This document shows, in pieces, positions 47,801 to 57,310 of a stretch of 64,000 nucleotides of DNA; the first letter of the stretch is position 1, and each line of letters starts with the position of its first letter. Under the pieces are notes generated by a model. The model was given only the letters and a program-made list of their open reading frames with translations. It was not told where the DNA came from and did no database searches. A program made the translations under genes and the position numbers. The DNA lies in NCBI GenBank assembly GCA_036571765.1, contig BROE01000020.1, forward strand, positions 4,825,321 through 4,889,320. Direction: 5' to 3'. The DNA comes from Plecoglossus altivelis. Taxonomy: Eukaryota; Chordata; Actinopteri; Osmeriformes; Plecoglossidae.

Positions 47801-50543
47801 GGCATACAGATCTATGTAGAATGTATATAGACCTATGTAGAAGGTATATAGATCTATGTAGAAGGTATCTAGATAGAATACATATAGAAACAAGCAGAAG
47901 ATATATAGATCTAGATAGACAGATTTATGTAGAAGGTATATAGATCTATGTAGAAGGTATGTCCTGACCTTGTGGCAGATCTCAGTCTTGACCTCCTTTA
48001 GAGCCCGTTCAGAGAAGACACAGCCGCAGGTCTGCAGGTAGCAGAACCTGAAAGACAAGACAAAGGCCAAGAACATTCAAACCCATATCTATCACAGTTA
48101 CATGCTACTAAACACTCACCTAAAGGATTATTAGGAACACCATACTAATACTTTGTTTGACCCCCTTTCGCCTTCAGATCTGCCTTCATTCTAAGTGGCA
48201 TTGATTCAACAAGGTGCTGAAAGCATTCTTTTGAAATATTGGCCCATATTGATAGGATAGCATCTTGCAGTTGATGGAGATTTGCGGGATGCACATCCAG
48301 CATCCCCACACAGCTTTGGGATGCGGTGGAATGGGAGCTTCGTGCCCTGGATGCTTACTATACTTCATTCATTTATTTTCTACTGCTGATCCCTGGTAGG
48401 GATTGCAGTGCTGCTGGTTCCTGTTAGGGGTCATGGGTAACACAGAGGCACAGACAACCATTCACTCTCACATTCAGTCATTCATTCATTCAATAGGGGC
48501 AATTTTGAATGTCCAATTAACCTATCACATGCATGTGTTTGGATGGTGGGAGGAAGCCAGAGGCTTCCAGAGGAAGCCATGGTAACGACATGCAGACTCC
48601 ACCCAGAGAGATCATGTGACGTTGGATTTGGTCCAAGACTTGAACCCGTGATCTCCTTATTAGGAGGCAGGAGCTCTAACCGTACTGCCACTATGCACCC
48701 TACTTCATCATTATTTTAGTATTTTAGTATTTCATATTAATCAGTCATTTAAAGAACGTAGCTAGCAGCAGTGTTAAAAAGGAAATGAGAGCCCTTTTTT
48801 TCCTCATTGTCAAATTCTATATCCATTTTTGTTCTCAAGGATATTTGTAAAAACGTTATGATATCTAGGCTGTTTCCAGTTGCACGTCCTCCCCTGAATA
48901 GGCAGGGATTGGAGACCGTCCCTCTACCCAGATATTACCCAGAGTCCTTTGGTCCTGTTTGTTGACCCACAAGCTCTCCAGAAGGTTTAGGACAGGGGAC
49001 TCACTGTGATGGCTTTTGTGAACGTTTACATCTATAGGAAGTGAACCATCTTCTCAACGGTCTTAAGTTTAAGCACCTCATCAATATCAAATAAAATGTC
49101 AAAACATAAATAAAGCGAAGAAAATTGGATTTGATCCGGACGCCAACTAGTGACGTACAGCTTTGCCGTACGTGCTCCGTTTCGGTCTCCTGCGGGACTT
49201 TGTGCCTACGCTCTACAAATAATACATGGATATATCATCTGGAATATTCTAGAACTCTATGGAGTAGAGTCCCTGGGACCTCATATGTGAAATACCCCAG
49301 TGACATCAAAGATCCACCCCCACCCCTCGTCTAGAAACCTGAGACAGTGAAGTTGATGGCTTGTGGAGAACTTCCCCTGAGTCTCTGGTCCTGGAGGTGA
49401 ACATGGGAGAAGGGTAAGACACAGACATGCAGGCCAGGGGGAGGACAGAGCGGTGGAACCTCACCTGTGTTTGCCGTTCATCTCCAGACCCACCACTGGG
49501 CATATGAACATGGAGCAGTGCATGTCTTCATAGCGATCTCCCTTGGTGTTCCTCCCCTCCCCCTCCCAGGAAGGGTTGTCTGTCAGGTTCAGCTCCGTCA
49601 CATCCTAAAACGTTGGTGGAGGTGTGTGGTGTGTGTGTGTGTGTGGGTGGGGGGGGGGGCTCATGAGCACAATCTGGACCATCGCAAACACTAAGGCTCA
49701 CTTGCAGACATTGGATGGTGTGTCCCTGCCTGGGGTCTACAAAGGGAGGCTGAGAGAAGTGTACGCTTGACGCCACAGAGCATACCTTGATACCACGGAT
49801 ATGTGTTGCCACCTCAGTGTTGGGTCTCTCTGCTGTTTTGTCGAGTAGATACTCTATCACTGCGTCTTTGTTGAAAAGCCTACAAGGGCATATAAAAACC
49901 TGTTAGCTTGGACGAAAAAAGAGGGAATCTTAAAGCAAAGAAAATATGAACCCGCAAATCAAACGGAACACTTCTTTGAAGATGGCTGAGGAGGCAAACC
50001 TATCATAGGCGTCCAGTTCTGAGGATGTGGCCAGTCAAACTTAACAGAAACTCACCTTCCGAGATCACAAGCAACAATTGGACGCCGCAGTTTTTCTTGG
50101 CTTAAGGCACAGTACTTCCACTTGGCAGCAAGCTCTGCGTTTTTATCAACCTACAAAAAGTAGAATACATTGTAATATGACGTTTTGGTCAGGGCAGCTA
50201 ACTTATTTTAAATGCCACTGGTTGGAGTAACGCTACAAAGCTAGGCGAGCTCTGTAGCTAGCTACTAACATGGCAAGCTAGCCTGGACAGGGTATATTTG
50301 ACTACAAAACATTTAACCTCTACCGCAAATACAAATTCATTGTACAATTAATCATTTTACATCGAAGAGGAGTTGATAACATGACTTTCGCCTATGCTAG
50401 CATCGCTAGCTAGGCTAGTGATAGTAATCTAATTGATGACGACACAGACAGGTTTTGATGGCCAGCTATCTTACCTTTTCCACTTTTTTCGGACCTTTCA
50501 CTAGTTCGTGCCTTTTAGGTATAGTACCTCCATCACATCCCAT
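38682..50543 (-). CDS. rtf2: Replication termination factor 2 homologue, 9 proposed coding exons
   Basis: Minus-strand coding exons: 50543-50475, 50150-50056, 49879-49786, 49604-49465, 48047-47969, 40492-40382, a micro-exon ending at 39170 (from 39185 or 39194), 39069-38992, 38875-38682. Joined in frame they give about 291 or 294 residues (human 306). The protein starts MGCDGGTIPKRHELVKGPKK. It carries an N-terminal RING-like region (CALSQEKLRRPIVACDLGRL), the second Cys/His cluster (CPVVGLEMNGKHR, FCYLQTCGCVFSERALKEVK, CHKCGDPF), a charged Ser-rich linker, and the conserved tail VYKSLFTSH...WVTHTPYHF. The family acts in the nucleus at replication forks; vertebrate RTF2 is removed from stalled forks by DDI1/2 (literature knowledge). 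Intron 5 (7.5 kb) contains the whole of gcnt7 on the opposite strand. The linker micro-exon is the weak point of the model. Confidence 0.93.
38992..39069 (-). CDS. rtf2: rtf2 exon 8 (Ser-rich linker)
   Basis: 78 nt encoding ENPDSSQVDSAEGKTSTQIV then GESSQS, with split codons at both ends. Acceptor TATGTAG, donor GTATTT. Low sequence conservation is expected in this linker; reading frame and splice sites support it. Confidence 0.75.
39170..39194 (-). CDS. rtf2: rtf2 micro-exon 7 (16 or 25 bp, tentative)
   Basis: A donor GTAATT follows 39170. Two AG acceptors give a 16-bp (from 39185, MDSKA) or 25-bp (from 39194, LLQMDSKA) exon. Both keep phase with exons 6 and 8, which are otherwise out of phase (0 against 1), so something must lie here. 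The region is the poorly conserved linker, so homology cannot decide. Confidence 0.5.
40250..40308. other. Poly-G / 10-N gap / poly-A junction in rtf2 intron 6
   Basis: G-rich tract to 40288, ten N at 40289-40298, then ten A. A small assembly gap between two homopolymers, about 75 bp downstream of exon 6 in the gene's direction. Confidence 1.
40382..40492 (-). CDS. rtf2: rtf2 exon 6
   Basis: 111 nt, 37 whole codons, encoding CGDPFQDDDMVVLNGPKEDV then DKLTKRMMEKRAKAKTK. It completes the second Cys/His cluster begun in exon 5 and opens the basic linker. It lies about 7.5 kb from exon 5, beyond the nested gcnt7. Confidence 0.93.
41175..41285. repeat. Short imperfect tandem repeat (CCAACCTGCAAGACAAACAG type)
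   Basis: About four to five copies of a unit of about 20-30 bp containing AACTGCAAGACAAACAGCC and CAGCCAGCC. Not CRISPR: there are no unique spacers. Confidence 0.75.
41662..41735. repeat. (CT)n microsatellite
   Basis: CT runs with TTT, CGCT and CACT interruptions, upstream of the candidate gcnt7 first exon. Confidence 0.92.
41800..41981 (+). promoter_or_regulatory. Candidate gcnt7 promoter and non-coding first exon
   Basis: GC/CpG-rich stretch with a short CTG/CCG repeat (41810-41842), ending in a good donor (TTGAG-G|GTGAGT at 41981/41982). It lies about 1 kb before the 5' UTR acceptor at 43026/43027. Together they would make a two-part 5' UTR for gcnt7. Inference from splice motifs only. 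Confidence 0.35.
43065..43274 (+). CDS. gcnt7: gcnt7 coding exon 1 (signal-anchor)
   Basis: 210 nt, phase 0, donor GTATGT. It encodes the cytosolic tail MLQLEGTK, a hydrophobic segment and the stem with an NGT site. A CTGTGTTCCAG acceptor just upstream puts the exon start at 43027, so 43027-43064 is 5' UTR. Confidence 0.88.
43065..45287 (+). CDS. gcnt7: GCNT7-type beta-1,6-N-acetylglucosaminyltransferase, 4 coding exons
   Basis: Coding exons 43065-43274, 43443-44199, 44634-44729 and 45037-45287 join in frame to 437 residues (human GCNT7 about 430). It is a type II Golgi membrane protein: short cytosolic tail, signal-anchor at about residues 9-27 (hydrophobic, Cys-rich), then the GT14 core-2/I branching domain. 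Family blocks seen: LAFILTIHKELALFIRLLRA, IYCIHVDAKA, VINLCGQDFPI, TPGVKQP, LEVYFGTAYYALTR and SPDEHYWVTL, whose Glu (about residue 312) matches the catalytic base of GCNT1. RYVRDICIYGLEDLQW and FANKFES near the end are GCNT7-like. Several NxS/T sites are present. The ATG at 43065 precedes the signal-anchor. By family it would add GlcNAc in beta-1,6 linkage to O-glycans, but I know of no settled acceptor for GCNT7. It is nested in rtf2 intron 5 on the opposite strand. Confidence 0.94.
43443..44199 (+). CDS. gcnt7: gcnt7 coding exon 2 (main catalytic domain)
   Basis: 757 nt after a TTCCTTCACAG acceptor. It carries nearly all of the GT14 fold, including HFITGSLSLEEKDYPLAFIL, VINLCGQDFPI and the catalytic-type SPDEHYWVTL. 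Donor GTAAGA. Confidence 0.95.
44634..44729 (+). CDS. gcnt7: gcnt7 coding exon 3
   Basis: 96 nt encoding VPGSYVAGGWQGAIRAIKWK then DQEGFVHLGCK. The G(W)xGxxRAIKW...GCKGRYVRD region is conserved in GCNT7. Acceptor TTTTTCAAG, donor GTAAGA. Confidence 0.92.
45037..45287 (+). CDS. gcnt7: gcnt7 coding exon 4 (C-terminus)
   Basis: 251 nt encoding RYVRDICIYGLEDLQWIVEK, FANKFESGTFPEALDCLELW and a Ser/Thr-rich tail with two NAT glycosylation sites, ending TGA at 45285-45287. The last about 20 residues do not resemble the human tail, which is variable in this family. Confidence 0.9.
45288..46430 (+). other. gcnt7 3' UTR (inferred extent)
   Basis: A/T-richer sequence after the stop without coding signs. 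AATAAA lies at 46404-46409 in TCAAATAAATGC. A C/T-rich tract is at 45908-45935. Extent is inferred from the signal. Confidence 0.45.
47540..47556 (-). promoter_or_regulatory. CTCF-like motif (minus orientation)
   Basis: Minus strand CCACTAGATGGCGGCA, the strongest such match in the window (about 13 of 14), in rtf2 intron 5 next to the 47555-47960 tandem repeat. Confidence 0.45.
47555..47960. repeat. Degenerate about 20-bp tandem repeat (GTAGAAGATATATAGATCTA)
   Basis: Roughly 20 imperfect copies of a 19-22 bp A/T-rich unit. It lies in rtf2 intron 5 and runs to within about 10 bp of the exon 5 donor. On the minus strand it stays open in frame with exon 5 and would read as Tyr/Leu/Ile-rich repeats. 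Confidence 0.85.
47969..48047 (-). CDS. rtf2: rtf2 exon 5
   Basis: 79 nt encoding FCYLQTCGCVFSERALKEVK then TEICHK, ending phase 0. The donor is GTCAGG (weaker than GTAAGT). A degenerate tandem repeat begins within about 10 bp of the donor. Confidence 0.92.
48119..48352. mobile_element. Teleost interspersed repeat fragment (DNA-transposon-like), rearranged
   Basis: Sequence beginning AAAGGATTATTAGGAACACC and continuing GGCATTGATTCAACAAGGTG matches a high-copy repeat I recall from several fish genomes. Its end (about 48312-48352) reads as the reverse complement of the segment that should follow 48300, with ACATCCAG at 48293 mirrored by CTGGATG at 48347. It lies in rtf2 intron 4. No transposase coding remains. 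Confidence 0.5.
48358..48703 (-). mobile_element. tRNA-derived SINE, near full length, minus strand
   Basis: Read on the minus strand: a tRNA-like head with a box A-like TGGCAGTACGGTTAGAGC (48690-48673) and box B GGGTTCAAGTC (48647-48637). A body follows with the widespread fish motif AACCTATCACATGCATG on the opposite strand, and then a TAAATGAATGAA tail near 48365-48380. It lies in rtf2 intron 4 next to the fragment at 48119-48352. No flanking target-site duplication could be fixed by eye. Confidence 0.7.
49465..49604 (-). CDS. rtf2: rtf2 exon 4
   Basis: 140 nt encoding DVTELNLTDNPSWEGEGRNT, then KGDRYEDMHCSMFICPVVGL and EMNGKH with a split Arg. The CPVVGLEMNGKHR motif is a family hallmark. 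Confidence 0.94.
49618..49660. repeat. (GT)n followed by poly-G in rtf2 intron 3
   Basis: GTGTGTGTGT then GGGTGGGGGGGGGG, starting about 14 bp from the exon 4 acceptor side, so the intron's pyrimidine tract on the minus strand is CA-rich rather than T-rich. Confidence 0.9.
49786..49879 (-). CDS. rtf2: rtf2 exon 3
   Basis: 94 nt encoding LFNKDAVIEYLLDKTAERPN then TEVATHIRGIK, phase 0 at its end, donor GTATGC. It matches the U-box/RING-like fold of the Rtf2 family. Confidence 0.94.
50056..50150 (-). CDS. rtf2: rtf2 exon 2
   Basis: 95 nt encoding VDKNAELAAKWKYCALSQEK then LRRPIVACDLG and a split Arg. It holds the first RING-like cysteines. Acceptor TTGTAG, donor GTGAGT. Confidence 0.94.
50475..50543 (-). 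CDS. rtf2: rtf2 exon 1 (start, residues 1-23)
   Basis: ATG at 50543-50541. The exon encodes MGCDGGTIPKRHELVKGPKK then VEK, phase 0, donor GTAAGA. This N-terminus is nearly invariant in vertebrate RTF2. Confidence 0.95.
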
Positions 50544-50720
50544 GCTGACAACTATCGTTTACTTGCTAACAATGTTCTTTTTCAGAGATACGCTAGCCAA
50601 CCGCTTGCTCAAAACTCAAACAGGAAGTCCGCAAAAACGGTAAACAAACAACGAAGCACACGGAAACTTGTGCTGAAAGCCCCAAAAAACACGAAGATAT
50701 CTAGACAGCGCCCTCTAAAG
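50544..50720 (-). promoter_or_regulatory. rtf2 5' UTR and proximal promoter
   Basis: Immediately upstream of the rtf2 ATG. It contains an ETS-type CAGGAAGTCCG (plus 50621-50631) and a CTCF-like AGAGGGCGCTG on the minus strand near 50698-50716. ETS sites near the start are typical of TATA-less housekeeping promoters. The start site itself is not determined. Confidence 0.45.
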
Positions 50721-52263
50721 TCTGGTTAAAGTGGTGCAGAGACAAGGGTGTAGTTCTTAATGTTGACCACTGTGTGACATCATAACAGTAATTTTAGTAG
50801 GTTGCACCAAGCGTATAATAAGTTATTTAAACATGTAAAAATTTGGTATGTACTTTATTATGTCCAGAGGAGAAATGTAACTGACATAGCCACAGGTCTC
50901 CTTTTCTAGTTTCTTTCTGCATTTCAGCCCCCCAAATGGATCATTTATATTCTTATTCATATGCCCAAGTAGACCAAAAGACCAAGGCAATGCCACTGTG
51001 GTCCGAGGGCGACATTTTAAGCTCACCATTTTTAGGCCAGACTACCTCACCACAAGTGTGGTTCCAAACCCTTCTGTCAAACATTCTTTAAAATTACATT
51101 TCCTTTCACAAAACCACTTATATTGATTGGGTGAATTGAATAATGTTCAAAAGTCCATCCAATGCATCATCTCTCTATATGATAGTAGCCCTCAATGCAT
51201 AAGGTAAGTGTCCTCATGCTGGTTCTAAAGCCTCTTGTAACAGCGTTTGAGATGAAAGTTTCCTTGGAAGATAGCTCAATGAGTGCTAATGAGATCTGTT
51301 TCCTGTGCCTTGCAGCTTTCAGATTAGTTTACCATCGACGCTCCAGTCCGAGAGTGACCATTAGTTGGTGGAATGGTACCTCAGCGGAGACATCTGTGCC
51401 TGTGTGATTGATTTGCGATGGTAAAGTCGCACGCACCCAAAAAATAAGTAGCTGAACTTCATTTATGGCAAGACATAGACCAGCTGGGACATACCTCAGT
51501 CTCAGAAATCAATAGCGATATTGAGAATATGCAAAACTGTCTGAATGGAAGAAACAAAGTACTGTATTTGGATAATCATCCATTAGGTCCGGTTCGATTC
51601 AGTCCTTCCTGTAATTCCGAAATTGTGTTATGTGTCTTATTGAATTACCTCTCTCTCCCACAGCGAAATGTTTGGAGGTATGGATTTTCATTAAATGCAA
51701 TGGAGTGCAATCTCTGTTAGTAAACTAGCTTTGTGAGAGTGGTGATCCCCAGGCTAGGCTAGCTCAAAACAACACCTTAAAAACACGCGGCGCACGGCGA
51801 TGCTGTGATGAATCATTGCGTGTGCTTTTGACCCGAAAAGTAATGAGAAAATGCCACCCGGAAGGGGATCATCAATGCAATTCGAAATACAACATCAGCG
51901 GCTAGAGCAAGAGGTTATTGACAGGGTCCTGACGATTATCAGGCAGGGCTGTCCCCTATGGTAATCGTGTGTATACTAACCGCTGCAACAAACATCTGCG
52001 CTCGGTGTTCCCACATGCTCCCTTCCAAGGTCTACAGTTGCAGACCAGAGCCATTTCAACTCATCCTGTTTGATTGAGAGTCTGCACGACTCTTGCATCT
52101 CACCGAACCCAACCTCAGAGAAATGCATATCTGAAATGCATTCCTGCCCCACAGTCCACCCCCCCCTCCCTCCCAAGTGGCCAGGGTATGTTTGTGGACT
52201 GATGATGAATCAAGCCTGTCCAATCAGCCCTCTTCTGCCCCCCCCCTTCCCTCCCTCCCTCCC

Positions 52264-52294
52264 TGCCCACACACACACACACACACACACACAC
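52264..52294. repeat. (CA)n microsatellite
   Basis: Clean CA repeat preceded by CCCT repeats at 52238-52263. Confidence 0.95.
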
Positions 52295-55004
52295 TGTAAC
52301 ACAATCCACCTGAAGCATCCCACCAGTGTGCAGGGATGAGGGCAGCATTAATTGCACACATCAGACCTGGCAGAGCACCGAGTCAAATGCATTCAGCGTT
52401 TCTAATTGGGGGAGGAATGGCTGTGTTTGGATTGGCACGGGTCACCGGTTAAGTCTCCAGCTTCTTAGAGATTGTCAAGGACTGTTTGAAAATCTGAGGC
52501 CACTCCCTTCCTGGCCCTTTCAACCCTGAGACACGGAGTTACCAAAATACTTGATTACATACCTGATTTTTATATGGCTTCCAAAGGGATGGTCCATGAA
52601 ATGACTCCATGCTGGGATGACTCCATGCCGGGCACCGGCGCTTTCAAGAATACGAGACGTTTTAAAAACCGCTTTTATTGCCGGGGACATTTTCTAAAGT
52701 ATCTCCTATGCTTTCCCACTGAAGCAGGCAACTATAACGAACAAAAACTTAAAATGTTTATTTTTTTTCCGCATGAATAATCCAACCCGTGTATTGCATT
52801 GCTAACCAGATTCAAGTTGGTGAACCATCCAATCTATTCAGTCTCTTTGCAAAGATTTTAGCTACTGTGCACAATTCAACCACACACCTTGTGTCAACCC
52901 CTTTCTGTGTTTACTTTGAAAGCAATACTCACATAGTTGACATGAGCTCATTTGGAAACACATTCCTTAACAAATTTTTCTAATCTCTCAGTCTAAAGGA
53001 AGGTTTAATGTGTTAGACCTAAGCTCACTTTTACTCTTCTCTTTGAATAAAAAGGAACCGCTGAATATCTCAAGTGTTTTGTCTGTCCTGTGGGTCTGTG
53101 TATTCATCCATTTTATTAGGTTAACTGCTTCATCAGTCTGTTTCTTGTTTTGTGTCTGTATTTGAACAGAAGTGGATGCACTTCTAATGACGAGTCGGGA
53201 AAGACAACCCAGTTCTTGGCGACAACATTGACTCGTCCGATGAAGACACGGACACGGTCGATGGAAAATCGATGGTGTCTGTGGCCACGTTTTCACCGGC
53301 CTTCGCTCTGTCATCCTTTTCCACGGTGACAAACCACCACCAGAGTCTGCGCCACAGCAACTTACTGTCTCTCAGAACAGGGGGGGGGGTGCCTGAATGG
53401 AAGGAACCCTGCAGCTTGGGAAGCTGCTGAGCTCGAGTCACGTCTTGTTACTCTGACAAGGGACTGGATAGTTCCCGACAGTTAGATTGGGCCGGGATGT
53501 GGGTTCCCCAAGGAGATGGGGCAACATACCTGTGGGCCGCCCTGCGTGTTCTGCGGGCTCGTGATGGGAATCACCCTCTGAAGGTCGTCTTAGCCAACGT
53601 GTCCATGCCAACCACCCTCATAACACCTCGCTAGGAACAAAGCTCCACTCTCCTGCTGCGGGACGATGGCGGCAAGTAAACGAACCTCTCCTTCTATATT
53701 TAGTTCGGCCTCAGACACATCGCGTTGGGACTTTGGGGGGATTCCATGTACTCGGGTGTAGTATGAGCTCAGTGCTAACTTTGACAATGACCCAAAAAAG
53801 CCATTTTGGGGGTAGCTGAAGTCGCGTGTTTTTCCCCTCCAGCGGGTCGTTGAGCGCGAGCTCTGCAAGTCTATTGTGCGATCGAGTCTCCCGAGTCACA
53901 TCCACTTTACTCTGTTTATTTCTCCTCGTGCCTGGGCCATATGAAACCAACCACCGCTTGGCTTCCCACGTCCTGATGTTCTTACCAGTCCCAGCCCGCC
54001 CTGCGGAGCTCCGCTGTGGGCCGCGTTCCCCTCCGACCAGGCTGCCGAGACCTCTTCTCCATGGGTTTCTGGAGGAACACGTGTTTTTCATAAGGGTCTC
54101 TGCGTCTGGCCTTGCATAAATGTTTAGCAGCGTTCCTTCTGGGAGAGGGCCTGTCTTTACTGAGGAGCATAATCAGCTGTAAAGTCTCTCTCCTTTTTTT
54201 TCCCAAAAGGAAAAGGAAGGGATGGAAAGAGTTAATCTCCGAGGCCTGTTGCGCAATTGCGTTCTTAAAGTGGAAGGAGGGGGATGACGACAAGAGAGGA
54301 GAGAAGAAAAGCCCCTGGGTTTGACAAATGATCTAATAAAGAGGGAGGGAGATTACAGGCTGGGTGCCCGCCGGGAGAGGAAGCGAAGCCGTAAATATTT
54401 TTAAAGGCTGTCAATAAATTTGTAGTGTTGAGTTTAGAGTGGAGTACAAAGGCAGAAGCCAGAAGTGGGATTCTGCGGCAGGGACAATTGAAACAATGTA
54501 ACGCACCACGTGCCCAGTAGCCATATATTTGGTGACTTTGACTCTTAGGATGAGATGGTCAGTGGTGATGAAAACTCACGGATGCAGCATAAAGAGGTCG
54601 CCACAAATCTCTGAAACAATGACACGTTTGGACTTTCGCTTCGACGCGGCCTCAAAGACTGCAAGTTCAAGTAAAGACGGTTAGCAATGTTTTTATTGAT
54701 GTGACGTATGTCTTCGGATCCCAATCAGATGCACCATTGAGCAACTCCGTCTGATTGTGCACATGGTCTCTCCTTTTTAAGCAACTATATATTCTTGGTG
54801 ATCTGGTACTACTTAAATGTTTCTTCCGGCAGGTGTATTCATTTTTAATAGACTTGTCAGAGTATTTTGCATGGATCAATCTTTGTCCAGAGCAAAATGA
54901 CTCACTTCAAATGAGACATTTTAAGAAGTGATCATCTTTTTTTGTTGTTGCTTGAAGTCATTCTCTGCTCTGTAAAAGACTCCTCTCTCACTTTCCCACA
55001 CCTT

Positions 55005-55265
55005 TCAAACAGGCTTGTTAGTCATCAGCCAATTAAAACTGATTTAGTGGTTCACCTGCGTGTCTATTGGCAAACGTGGCCCAGGGCGGTGATTTCCAGT
55101 GGCTGACCCCGGTGATTGACATGATGATGAGATAATGACGGACAGCCGCAGGTCTCACCTGTAGCCAATCCACGCCGGCACTACAAGAGCGATTGTCTAA
55201 TTACCGAGACAAGAAATCAGTTTATGAAGAAGGTCACTCAGGAATCATTGGTTGATTGCGCAGAA
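55005..55265. promoter_or_regulatory. Candidate enhancer upstream of rtf2
   Basis: Unique stretch with CACCTG E-boxes (about 55053 and 55157), a PBX/MEIS-type TGATTGACAT (55113-55122), GATAATGAC, and homeodomain TCTAATTACC (about 55196). Motif density resembles vertebrate developmental enhancers. Conservation untested. Confidence 0.38.
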
Positions 55266-55852
55266 ATAGTCAGTTGTATGATACCAGATGTAGACATGGC
55301 AGAGTTGAAGTTTGCTTCGTCTTTGTGTTTCTCAAAGTTTCTTCTGGCTTTTTACGACAGCGAATGATGATCTGTGACGTCACCAGTCAGGGTAGCGTAT
55401 TGGACATCAGAGTCTGTCAACAAATTCTCGAAGTTTGGCTTTGGGCAAGAAATTCAACGACCTAACTACAATGGACTCGAACCCTGCTTGTTATCACTGG
55501 TAGACCAAACAGAAGAAATCAGATTTCCTAGACCTCCCACTCTCAGGACATGAAGACATCACGATTATTGTAGTGGAACTCCCACTCCCATTTGTGTACA
55601 GTCATTCAGTCATCTCCTCAATCAGACCTGCTCCAACTGGAGTCTGTCTCTGATCAACAGACAGGGCCAGTTTGCTGAAGGATGAGTTCAACTTGTCCCT
55701 GAATGCTGGTTATGAGCGGAGGGGAATATACAGTATCCTACCAGTGCTGTCAAGTTGGAAACATTTACATCCTGTGGTCTTGGATACATAATTGCGTAAC
55801 AGTGTACTTGAAGGCTTGTGTTAATTACACCGTGATATCAAATGGCAACGGA

Positions 55853-55978
55853 CAAGCGCACACAAAGGCACACACACAGACGCATGCACACACACAGGCA
55901 CACACACAGACACATACACACACACAGACCCACACACAGACAGACACACACACACACACACACAGACACACACACAAT
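55853..55978. repeat. CA/CAGA microsatellite, about 125 bp
   Basis: CACACACAGGCACACACACA-type units broken by GACGCATG and CAGACAGA. Confidence 0.95.
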
Positions 55979-57194
55979 ATCCTTCCCTGAGGGGATCAGA
56001 GAGGTGCCAGCTTCCTGATGATTACTCAGATTTGGACCCTCAGGAATTTGCTCAAGCATTTTATAAGTCCTTGTTTGATGAGAAGGGGTGGAACACACAC
56101 ACTCACCCTCACACTTCACACTCATCTTCACCAGGCCTGTGGGCGCTCGGCTGTTGTCAGGGCAGTGGCCGGGCCAGAGGAATTGGCATCTCCAACTCAT
56201 TTAATATCAAGACGAATGATAAGCTGATAACAGGCCGAGGTCAGAGGCGCACTCCTGCAGGACAGCGACTTTGCCATCTTCTTATTTGCACACGGGATCT
56301 TGCTCAGGTACGCACGCGTACGCGCTTTTCCCAGAGAAATGATATTGACGTTCTTTCACGGTTTTCTTCTCCAATTCGACAGTAATTCAAATGTGTGTCA
56401 TCCTCTTATCGTAATACTGGTAATAATACAAGTGAAACTATCCTGCCGTGTCCATCTCCATATGCCTCCATCGGCGTATGTGGTCAGGCCAGCTCCCGTG
56501 AAGTGTGCAGGGCGCCGGCCGGGGTCCTGGCCTGGGACCTGGCTGCCTGCTGCAGCTACCAAATACACGTCACAACCAATCAGCTTCACCGCCTCCGAGG
56601 CCCGACTGAAGCCTGACAGAGAAGCCCTGCTCCTCATCTAGAGTTTCTCTCCTCACCTCCACACACCCCACCTACGTTCCACCCCCAACCTCTCTCTCCC
56701 TCTCTCTCTCTCTCTCATCCCCCAACCTCCAGGAATGTGCACCGCTTCGTTCAGCGACAGGGATATCAGAGGCGGAGAAAGTGCATGCAGAAGGATATTC
56801 TAGATGCGCAAGTGTATTTTTTGATGGGCAATTTACTTTTGGTAGAGAGTTGTCTGCTTGCCAGGGTGGGCTGACTGCCTGATGTCCTAATTCTCCCTGA
56901 TGGTCATGTGTTGAGTTTCGTTTGGCTGCGCCCGCTGCCTGTTCCTGTTGGACCGAAGGGGGGGAAGTTTCCCTGTGTGCCACGGGGCTCTCGCAGTCCT
57001 TCCTCTGGAGGCGAACAGAGGGCTGACTCCACGGATGCGCCAGCCGGCTCGGTGAAGCGCCGCATCGTCTCAGGTCGGCTCGTTGAAACGCTGCGGGCTT
57101 GTTGACACGTTGCTTCATTCGATGTTATCGAGGACGTGGCGGTATCATTGACGAGGCTTTATTTTTGCGTTGTGTCCTTTATCAGAATCAACTG

Positions 57195-57310
57195 AAACTA
57201 TCGTTGGAGTTGTTACCTTCGCTTCCGCACACGCCGCGCACCCGCGCGGGCGCACTCGCGCCGCGGCCTGGTCTCTGAGCGGTGCGTCTCCTCCCAATCG
57301 GCGTCCGCAC
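57195..57310. other. CpG-dense block without an assigned gene
   Basis: GCACACGCCGCGCACCCGCG followed by CGGGCGCACTCGCGCCGCGG. Marked local CpG excess with no convincing exon on either strand. Confidence 0.4.

Noticed and set aside
53184..54293. Several overlapping ORFs of 80-126 residues on both strands
   Set aside because: Overlap each other in different frames without recognised domains; no exon model could be built.
56032..56385. ORF starting DPQEFAQAFYKSLFDEKGW
   Set aside because: Protein-like start but it begins at a non-ATG codon, enters a CA repeat within 25 residues and matches no family I know; not enough to call.
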